Positions 16,480 through 22,907 of a stretch of 64,000 nt of DNA are shown in pieces. The notes under the pieces were generated by a model. The model searched no databases and was not told the DNA's origin. It saw nothing but the letters and a program-made list of their open reading frames with translations. The translations under genes were made by a program, and so were the position numbers. The stretch covers positions 1 to 64,000 of the forward strand of contig NZ_ATUD01000015.1 of NCBI RefSeq assembly GCF_000420025.1, written 5' to 3'. Each line of letters starts with the position of its first letter. Positions within the stretch are counted from its first letter, which is position 1. The DNA comes from Patulibacter americanus DSM 16676. GTDB lineage: Bacteria > Actinomycetota > Thermoleophilia > Solirubrobacterales > Solirubrobacteraceae.

Positions 16480-16530
16480 CTGGAGAAAGTCGAAAATTCG
16501 TTATATCGACATTTTTAGCCAATCATGAGA
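16480..16530. promoter_or_regulatory. AT-rich promoter/operator region before the Sdp-like operon
   Basis: This ~50-bp stretch between the ArsR-like gene and the secreted-peptide gene is strikingly AT-rich for the window (for example AAAATTCGTTATATC and ATTTTTAGCC). It contains an inverted repeat GTCGA (16489-16493) / TCGAC (16506-16510) with 12-nt spacing. It is the only obvious promoter-like island upstream of the five-gene operon that begins at 16610. I cannot assign exact -35/-10 boxes with confidence. Confidence 0.5.
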
Positions 16531-16609
16531 TTGCGCCCGAGTGGACGTCGTACAGTGGCCGCGGGCCGGGACCCCGGCCCGGAAACGCACACCCACACAG
16601 GAGTTCGCA

Positions 16610-16957
16610 ATGCCGATGAAGACCCGTCCCCTGGCCCTCGCCGCAGCCCTCGCGCTGGCCGTGCCCGCGACGGCGCTGGCGGCCGACGACCGCGCCCCGG
16701 AGCAGGCAGACAGCACCGCGGCCGCCTTCGCACTCGCCGCAACGCCCGGGGAGGCCGTGCAGTCCGAGGTGGAGCCGCAGGCCATCCCGGCCGTGATCGC
16801 CGGCGTCGCTGCCCGCCAGGCCGGGAAGTGGGCGGCCAAGAAGGTCGCCGAGGGGGCCCTCCGCGAGGCCGGACGCCAGCTCATCGGCGGGCGAGCGGCG
16901 CGCGACGCCGTCGCTCCGGCCGCCAACGCCGACGTCCTCCTCGACCCGGCGCGTTGA
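16610..16957 (+). CDS. Small secreted peptide precursor (SdpC-like candidate)
   Basis: A 115-residue protein. Residues 1-24 are a clear Sec signal peptide (positive KTR start, Ala/Leu core, TALA cleavage site). Residues 25-57 are acidic and polar, like a pro-region. Residues ~58-94 are hydrophobic and cationic with helical periodicity (IPAVIAGVAARQ, GKWAAKKVAEGALREAG). The rest is a short tail. There are no cysteines, unlike Bacillus SdpC. The CAGGAG ribosome site 7 nt before the ATG at 16610 decides the start. Its position as first gene, ahead of SdpA-like and SdpB-like genes, suggests a precursor of an exported antimicrobial or signalling peptide. I know of no named family, so this is inference. 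Confidence 0.6.
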   Translation: MPMKTRPLALAAALALAVPATALAADDRAPEQADSTAAAFALAATPGEAVQSEVEPQAIPAVIAGVAARQAGKWAAKKVAEGALREAGRQLIGGRAARDAVAPAANADVLLDPAR

Positions 16958-17014
16958 TCCGCGAGTGGGCCGGGAGCACCGCCCCGGCCCACTTCGGCAT
17001 CGCCCCTCCGGACC

Positions 17015-17782
17015 ATGCTCCCCACACCGCAACGACCGACCGACGGCCCGGGATCCGCGCCGCAGGCTCGCACGTCGACACGCCGTCGCCTCGCACTCTC
17101 CGCCAGCCTCGTCCTGCTCCTCGGAGCGTCGGCGTGGCACCTCGGTGGCGCCTTCCTCTCGGCTGCCCCGCTGAACGTCGTGGCCACCCGACAGCCCGCC
17201 GAGGCGCTGATGCGCCACATCTCGCCGTTCTTCGCACAGAACTGGCAGCTCTTCGCCCCCGATCCGATCTCGGAGGACACCGGGCTCCTCCTCAAGGCGC
17301 GCCACCGCGTCGACGGTCGGGCCGTCGAGAGCCGCTGGATCGACATCACGACCCCCCGCGTGGATCGATCGCAGACCCTGGGCGGGCGCGTGTTCCCCAA
17401 CCGGATCCACCGCATGCCCGGGACGCTCGTGCAGCTCGCCTCCTGGGAGGACCCCGACCTGCGCCGGCTCCGGAACCGTCCCGACGACGACCGGCGACCG
17501 GGCGAGGTCGAAGAGGGCACGGACGACCGCCCCGAGCAGCCCGCCGACCGGCTGCCGATCAGCCGCACCGAAGCGGGCCGCCGCCGCTCGTTCGAGCAGT
17601 TCCTCCGGTCGCTCCTCAGCGCGGAAGCACGCAGCCGCTTCCCCGACGTCCTCGCCGTGAGGGCCCGTCTCGTCGTCCACGAGTTCCCCCGCTTCTCCGA
17701 GCGCCACGACCGTGGGCCCGGCCGCGTGTTCTACGAGGACCAGGCGTGGATGCCCGTCGCGAACGTCAGGAGTGCCCCATGA
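17015..17782 (+). CDS. SdpA/DUF5819-like membrane-anchored protein
   Basis: A 255-residue protein with one membrane helix at residues ~25-43 and a long extracytoplasmic part. The motif FFAQNWQLFAPDP (72-84) is the hallmark of DUF5819 proteins and is similar to the conserved FF-Q-W-F-P block of SdpA, which Bacillus needs to mature the SDP toxin. A charged low-complexity insert (about 155-195) separates two conserved parts. It overlaps the HTTM gene by 4 nt (ATGA), the typical pairing of these two proteins, so they probably form a membrane complex acting on the exported peptide. Confidence 0.78.
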   Translation: MLPTPQRPTDGPGSAPQARTSTRRRLALSASLVLLLGASAWHLGGAFLSAAPLNVVATRQPAEALMRHISPFFAQNWQLFAPDPISEDTGLLLKARHRVDGRAVESRWIDITTPRVDRSQTLGGRVFPNRIHRMPGTLVQLASWEDPDLRRLRNRPDDDRRPGEVEEGTDDRPEQPADRLPISRTEAGRRRSFEQFLRSLLSAEARSRFPDVLAVRARLVVHEFPRFSERHDRGPGRVFYEDQAWMPVANVRSAP

Positions 17783-18828
17783 CCGGCCGATTCGGAACCG
17801 CCCTGGCATCGAGCGGACCCGCACGCCTGGCCCGCGCAGCGTCGACGACCCGCGTCGGCCTCATCGGCCTGGCGGTCGCTCGCATCGGGCTCGCTGCCAT
17901 CGCGTTGCTGAACTACGCCGTGCACTTCGCGGACCGTCAGTACCTCTGGGGCCCCGACGGCGTGTGGCCGTGGGACGTGTTCGTGGAGCAACTCGACACC
18001 GACGGGTCGTTCTCGCTCTACACCCTCTCCTCCTCGACGACCGTCTTCGACCTGCTCTACGTCGGCGGCGTCCTCGCCGCCCTGCTCTTCCTGCTCGGCG
18101 TCCTGCCGCGGGTGACCGCGCTGGTCCACTGGGCGTTCCTGTGGTCGCTCTACGAGCGGAACCCCTCGCTGCTGGACGGAGGGGACAACCTCACGTACGT
18201 CCTGCTGCCGCTGTTCTGCCTCGTCGAGTCCAACCGCTACCTCGCCGTCGGGGCCGCTGCGCGGCGTGCGCGGCTCGCCGGCGCGCTCCCCTCAGACGCC
18301 CCCGTTCCCGCCCGTCGCATGCTGGCCTCCCAGGTCCACAACGTGGCGTGGTTGACCATGGTCGGACAGATCGTCGTCGTATACGTGCTGTCGGGTCTGT
18401 ACAAGGCCGGCGGGGAGCTCTGGCAGAACGGGTCCGCGCTGTACTACGCGATGCGCACCGACGAGTTCCGCTGGCCCGGACTCAGCGAGCACTTCTACGA
18501 GAACGCGCTCTTCGTCGGCACGGGGACCTGGTTCACCGTCGCGTTCCAGCTCGCCTTCCCGTTCCTGCTGTTCTCGCGGACCGGTCGTGCGCTCGCGTTC
18601 ACGGGCGCCGTGCTCCTGCACCTCCAGATCGCGGTCTTCATGGGCATCGTCACGTTCTCCCTAACGATGATCTTCAGCGAGGCGATGATCGTGGACGATG
18701 CGACGTACCGACGAGTCGCAGCGCTCTCGCGCGATCTGCGCCGCGCCGTTCGCGGCCGGCTCGGCGCCCGGGGCCGGGAGACGTCTCCTCGGGCGGCCGG
18801 CGCGGAAGCGGAGACCACCCATGGCTGA
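17779..18828 (+). CDS. HTTM-domain membrane protein (SdpB-like)
   Basis: A 349-residue integral membrane protein with about seven to eight helices, beginning at residue ~26 (VGLIGLAVARIGLAAIALLNY). The segment VLSGLYKAGGELWQNGSALYY followed by a C-terminal HLQIAVFMGIVTFSLTMI is diagnostic of the HTTM domain. That domain is shared by vitamin-K-dependent gamma-carboxylase and by Bacillus SdpB, a membrane protein required for SDP toxin maturation. HTTM proteins are thought to modify peptides or to handle them in the membrane. The ATG at 17779 overlaps the preceding stop; the 3' end overlaps the transglutaminase-like gene by 8 nt. Confidence 0.85.
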   Translation: MTGRFGTALASSGPARLARAASTTRVGLIGLAVARIGLAAIALLNYAVHFADRQYLWGPDGVWPWDVFVEQLDTDGSFSLYTLSSSTTVFDLLYVGGVLAALLFLLGVLPRVTALVHWAFLWSLYERNPSLLDGGDNLTYVLLPLFCLVESNRYLAVGAAARRARLAGALPSDAPVPARRMLASQVHNVAWLTMVGQIVVVYVLSGLYKAGGELWQNGSALYYAMRTDEFRWPGLSEHFYENALFVGTGTWFTVAFQLAFPFLLFSRTGRALAFTGAVLLHLQIAVFMGIVTFSLTMIFSEAMIVDDATYRRVAALSRDLRRAVRGRLGARGRETSPRAAGAEAETTHG

Positions 18829-19858
18829 CGCGGCCACCCGTCGCCTGTACTGGGCGTTCCGCAACCCGTCGCGCTCGCCGATGGACCTCGCCGTCGCGCT
18901 GCCCGTCCCGTCCGCCCAGCAGGAGGTGGAGCTCGTCGAGCTGCGCGGCCTGGACGCCGCCGAACCCGTGGGCGGCGTCGGTCCCGACGACATCCGGCGG
19001 GTCACGGTGCCCGCGCGCGGGAGCGTGGCGATCCAGGCCCGGGTGCGCCTCGTCGGCTGGTCGGCCGACGGCGGCCCCGACCCCCGACGGGTGGTCGACG
19101 ACCCCAGCGACGGGCGTTGGGTCACCCCGTCCCCCAGCCAGCGCCTCACCGCGGAGACGGCGGCCGACCTGCTGCGCGACGCGGGCGTCCGCAGCGGCGA
19201 CGATCCGCAGGCCGTCGCTCGCGACGTCTTCGAGCTCCTGGTCGGCGGCCGGTTCTCGTACGCCTACCCGAGCGACCTCAGCGCCGCCGCGTTGGCTCGA
19301 GACGGCGCAGGTGACTGCGGGGCGTTCTCCGCGCTGTTCGTCGCGCTCTGCCGCGCGGCCGGCGTGCCCGCTCGGGTGGTGCTGGGTGCGTGGGACAGCG
19401 TCACGATGGCTCCGCACGCCTGGGCGGAGTTCGAGGTGCCGGGGCTCGGGTGGGTCGGTTCGGATCCCTCGGGCGGCCTGGTGCACGGTGTGCCGTCCGG
19501 CGACGCCGCGCGGTGGCACGGCGCGCTTCCCGGCGCACGGATCGCGTTCTCCCGCGGCCTCGACGTCCCGATCGTGGACCCTGCGGGCGCACCCCCGCAG
19601 GAGGAGTCGGGCTCCCGGGTCGCGGGCACCTGGCGCGACGGACGATGGGTGGCCATGGGGACGACCGACGAGGACGGCACCGTGCCGTACCTGCAGCCGG
19701 CGTGGCCGCTGGCCGGCGCGCCCGACGGCGGGACGGGCACCTGGTTCCTCTGGCGGGGGATGGCGCACAGCATCGGGCCGCTGGCGGCGTTCGGTGCCCG
19801 CCGCGCCGGGCAGGTCGCCCGCGCGTTCCTCCGGGACGAACGGCGGCGAGCGCGATGA
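18821..19858 (+). CDS. Transglutaminase-like cysteine protease-fold protein
   Basis: A 345-residue protein with a transglutaminase-like core. The catalytic triad is visible as Cys166 in GDCGAFSALFVALCRAAGVPAR, His199 in PHAWAEFEVPGLGW and Asp215 in WVGSDPSGG. The first ~105 residues form a beta-rich domain as in transglutaminase N-terminal regions. No signal peptide is seen, so it may act in the cytosol or be exported by other means. A GGAG site precedes the ATG. Within this operon it could cleave, cross-link or deamidate the precursor peptide or a partner. That role is inferred from context; I know of no such enzyme in sdp operons. Confidence 0.82.
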   Translation: MADAATRRLYWAFRNPSRSPMDLAVALPVPSAQQEVELVELRGLDAAEPVGGVGPDDIRRVTVPARGSVAIQARVRLVGWSADGGPDPRRVVDDPSDGRWVTPSPSQRLTAETAADLLRDAGVRSGDDPQAVARDVFELLVGGRFSYAYPSDLSAAALARDGAGDCGAFSALFVALCRAAGVPARVVLGAWDSVTMAPHAWAEFEVPGLGWVGSDPSGGLVHGVPSGDAARWHGALPGARIAFSRGLDVPIVDPAGAPPQEESGSRVAGTWRDGRWVAMGTTDEDGTVPYLQPAWPLAGAPDGGTGTWFLWRGMAHSIGPLAAFGARRAGQVARAFLRDERRRAR

Positions 19859-20289
19859 CGAGGCAGGAGCCTCCGGAGGCGCCGGCGATCCTGTTCTACG
19901 ATCGCGAGTGCCGCTTCTGCATCTGGGGCGTCGTGGGCATCGCGCACCGCGCGCGGCCCGGGTCGCTGCGGCTCGCCCCGATCCAGGGCGACCGCGGTCA
20001 GCGCGTCCTCGCCGGGGTCGAACCCGGCCGTCGCCTGGAGAGCTGGCACCTCTGGGACGGGACGCGGCTCCGCAGCGGCGCCGACGTGGTCGACGGTCTC
20101 GCGCCGCGCGTCGCGACGTGGTGGTTGCGCGTCCTCGCCGAGGCCGCCCGTTGGACGCCTCGGCCGGTGGCGTCCGCCGTCTACCGCCAGGTCGCTGCGC
20201 GGCGTGTCCTGCTCTCGCGGCTCGTTCCCCAGGCCGCGAAGCGATGCGCGGCCGACGGTCTCGCGCGATACGAGGCCCCGCCCCGATAG
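19855..20289 (+). CDS. DCC-family (DUF393) thiol-disulfide oxidoreductase
   Basis: A 144-residue protein of the DCC1-like family. Strand one carries the hallmark FYDRECRFC, giving the redox pair Cys19-Cys22. A positive region follows, ending in QAAKRCAADG. DCC proteins are thioredoxin-fold enzymes that commonly sit next to HTTM genes, so this supports a shared pathway. Its ATG overlaps the transglutaminase-like stop (ATGA), making it the last of a tightly coupled operon. Because the candidate peptide lacks cysteines, its substrate may be an operon partner such as Cys166 of the transglutaminase-like protein. Confidence 0.85.
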   Translation: MTRQEPPEAPAILFYDRECRFCIWGVVGIAHRARPGSLRLAPIQGDRGQRVLAGVEPGRRLESWHLWDGTRLRSGADVVDGLAPRVATWWLRVLAEAARWTPRPVASAVYRQVAARRVLLSRLVPQAAKRCAADGLARYEAPPR

Positions 20290-20346
20290 CCGTGAGCGTC
20301 GGGTGCGACGCGTCCCGTGCCGTCGGGCGGGGGTGAGCGCTCGTCC

Positions 20347-20706
20347 TCACGCCGCGAGCAGCCGGCCGGCGGTCGTCGCGCCGGCGACGCCGCTGGGCTC
20401 GAGCCCACGGTCGGCCTGGAAGCGTCGGACGGCGTCGACCGTCGGCGCGTTCCAGGCGCCCGTCGCGGCGGCCTCGGGCAGGAGCCCCAGGTGGACGAGG
20501 CGCGCCTGCGCCTGGCCGGCGTCGATCGCCGGGATGGCGTCGGCCCCCGCGGCGGCGCCGGGGAGCAGCGCGACGGCCAGCAGCCGCGTGGGGCGGCTCC
20601 GGCGCGCGTCGGGGTGGCGCGTCCCGGGCTGGCGGCGCGGCTCGGTGCGGCGACGCGGACGGAGGTGGAGGAGCGGCTGGGCGATGGCGTTCATGGCCCG
20701 ATCCAT
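20347..20706 (-). CDS. Small peptidoglycan-binding-domain protein
   Basis: A 119-residue protein. The N-terminal ~40 residues are Arg-rich, followed by a short Ala/Leu segment (TRLLAVALLPGAAAGA) that might act as an export signal. Residues ~62-119 form one PG_binding_1 repeat (RLVHLGLLPEAAATGAWNAPT, DAVRRFQADRGLEPSGVAGATT). Such repeats bind cell-wall glycan or peptide in hydrolases and spore or wall proteins. Here no catalytic domain is attached. The start may instead be the ATG at 20694. It is convergent with the DCC gene. Confidence 0.65.
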   Translation of the reverse strand: MDRAMNAIAQPLLHLRPRRRTEPRRQPGTRHPDARRSRPTRLLAVALLPGAAAGADAIPAIDAGQAQARLVHLGLLPEAAATGAWNAPTVDAVRRFQADRGLEPSGVAGATTAGRLLAA

Positions 20707-20805
20707 CCTGCGGAGCGGTGCGGACGGCGTGCAAGCGAACGTGCGTTCGTGACGTTCGGGCCCTGGGGACGGGCCGAACGGCCGCGGCGCCGGCCCCCTA
20801 GCCCC

Positions 20806-22854
20806 TCAGCGCGCCGCCCACTCCTCGACGCTCCACCGCTCCAGGTCCCGCAGCCACGCCTCGGCGTTGCCGTCGGACGGCGCCCGCCAGTCGCCGCGGG
20901 GCGAGAGCGAGCCGCCCGCGGAGACCTTCGGACCGTTGGGCAGCGCGGAGCGCTTGAACTGAGCGAAGGCGAAGAAGCGGCGGACGAAGACCTCGAGCCA
21001 CTTGCGGATCTCGGCCTCGTCGTAGGCCACGCGCTTGTTCTCCGGGAAGCCGGCGGGCCAGTCGCCGAGCTCGGTGTCGGGCCACACGTGGGCGGCGAGG
21101 AAGCCGATCTTCGACGGGCGGAACCCGTAGCGGAGCACGTGGAAGAGCGTGAAGTCCTGCAGGGCGTACGGGCCGATCTTGCCCTCGGTGGACTGCAGCT
21201 CCTCGCCCGGGACGAGCTCCGGGCTGATCTCCGTGTCCAGGATCGCCGTCAGCGTCTCGTTCGCGTCCTGCTCGAACTGGCCGGAGGAGACGACCCAGCG
21301 GATGAGGTGCTGCATCAGCGTCTTCGGCACGCCGGCGTTGACGTTGTAGTGGCTCATCTGGTCGCCGACGCCGTAGGTCGCCCAGCCCAGGGCCAGCTCG
21401 GAGAGGTCGCCCGTGCCGAGCACGATGCCGCCGCGCTGGTTCGCGATCCGGAACAGGTAGTCCGTGCGCAGGCCGGCCTGGACGTTCTCGAACGTCACGT
21501 CGTAGACGGGGTCGCCCTGCGAGAACGGGTGGTCCATCTCCTTCAGCATCAGCCGCGCGGTGTCGGTGATGTCGATCTCGGCCTTCGTGATGCCGAGCGC
21601 GTCCATGAGCTTGTGCGCGTTGCTCTTCGTGCCGTCGCTCGTGGCGAACCCGGGGAGCGTGAAGCCGAGGATGTCGGTGCGCGGCCGGCCGGCGCGGTCC
21701 ATCGCCTTCGCGGCCACGACGAGCGCGTGCGTCGAGTCGAGCCCGCCCGAGACGCCGATGACGATCTTCGGGTTGCCGATCGCGCTCATGCGCTGCATCA
21801 GGCCCGCGACCTGGATGTTGTACGCCTCGTAGCAGTCGAGCTCGAGTCGGTCGTCGTCGGCGGGCACGAACGGGAACCGCTCGACCTCGCGCTTCAGGCC
21901 CAGCGCAGCGTCGCGCGGCGGGTTCAGCGTGAACGGGATCCGGCGGAAGCCGTCCGTGCGCTCCGCGTGCACGCGGCGGTTGTCGTCGAACGTCCCCATC
22001 CGCGTGCGCTCCTGGCGCAGCAGGTCGATGTCGACGTCGGCGACGGAGCGGCGCTCGCCGTCGGGGAACCGCTCCGTCTCCGCCAGCAGCACACCGTTCT
22101 CGTAGATCATCGTCTGGCCGTCCCACGAGAGGTCGGTCGTCGACTCGCCCTGGCCGGCCGCCGCGTAGACGTAGGCCGCGAGGCAGCGCGAGGACTGGGA
22201 GCCGCAGTAGAGCTTGCGGTCCTCGGCGCGACCGACGGTGATCGGGCTGCCCGAGAGGTTCAGCAACACGGTCGCGCCGGCGAGCGCGGCCTCGGAGCTC
22301 GGCGGCACCGGCACCCACATGTCCTCGCAGACCTCGGCGTGGACCACGAGGCTCGGGACGTCGTCGGCGGCGAAGACCAGGTCCGGGCCGAAGGGGACGT
22401 CGATCCCGTCGATGCGGATCTCGCCGCGCTCCGTGGCCCCCGTCGTGATCTGCCGGCCCTCGTAGAACTCGCGGTACGTCGGCAGGTACGACTTCGGCGC
22501 GACGCCGAGGACGCGCCCGCGGTGGATCACGACGGCGCAGTTGTAGATGCCGTTGCGGTGGCGCAGCGGCGCGCCGACGACGAGCAGCGGCAGCAGGTCG
22601 GCCGAGGCCTCCACGATCGTCCGCAGCGCCACGACGACGTCGTCGAGCACCGCGTCCTGGAGCACGAGGTCCTCGATGGAGTACCCCGTGAGGCACAGCT
22701 CGGGGAAGACGGCGACGGCCACCCCCTCCTCGTGGCAGGCCTGCGCCTGGGCGAGGACGGACTCCGCGTTCTTCGGCGGGTCGGCGATCGCGACCCCTCC
22801 GGTGCAGGCGGCGACGCGGGCGAACCCGTGCTGGTAGAGGCTGCGGAAGCTCAC
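20806..22854 (-). CDS. nadE: Glutamine-dependent NAD+ synthetase
   Basis: A 682-residue two-domain enzyme with a GTG start. The N-terminal carbon-nitrogen hydrolase (~1-300) has its Glu in VFPELCLTGYS, Lys in VAPKSYLPTY and Cys in AEVCEDMW, the glutaminase triad. The C-terminal synthetase (~330-680) has the P-loop SGGLDSTHAL and the NAD-synthetase segments LGTGDLSELALGW and YNVNAGVPKTL. It turns deamido-NAD, ATP and glutamine into NAD+, the last step of NAD synthesis. It lies 53 nt downstream of the phospho-lyase fusion on the same strand. Confidence 0.95.
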   Translation of the reverse strand: MSFRSLYQHGFARVAACTGGVAIADPPKNAESVLAQAQACHEEGVAVAVFPELCLTGYSIEDLVLQDAVLDDVVVALRTIVEASADLLPLLVVGAPLRHRNGIYNCAVVIHRGRVLGVAPKSYLPTYREFYEGRQITTGATERGEIRIDGIDVPFGPDLVFAADDVPSLVVHAEVCEDMWVPVPPSSEAALAGATVLLNLSGSPITVGRAEDRKLYCGSQSSRCLAAYVYAAAGQGESTTDLSWDGQTMIYENGVLLAETERFPDGERRSVADVDIDLLRQERTRMGTFDDNRRVHAERTDGFRRIPFTLNPPRDAALGLKREVERFPFVPADDDRLELDCYEAYNIQVAGLMQRMSAIGNPKIVIGVSGGLDSTHALVVAAKAMDRAGRPRTDILGFTLPGFATSDGTKSNAHKLMDALGITKAEIDITDTARLMLKEMDHPFSQGDPVYDVTFENVQAGLRTDYLFRIANQRGGIVLGTGDLSELALGWATYGVGDQMSHYNVNAGVPKTLMQHLIRWVVSSGQFEQDANETLTAILDTEISPELVPGEELQSTEGKIGPYALQDFTLFHVLRYGFRPSKIGFLAAHVWPDTELGDWPAGFPENKRVAYDEAEIRKWLEVFVRRFFAFAQFKRSALPNGPKVSAGGSLSPRGDWRAPSDGNAEAWLRDLERWSVEEWAAR

Positions 22855-22907
22855 GCCTGAGTCTTACCCGATCCCCCGGGGGCGCACCCGGAGCGATCGG
22901 ACCGCCC

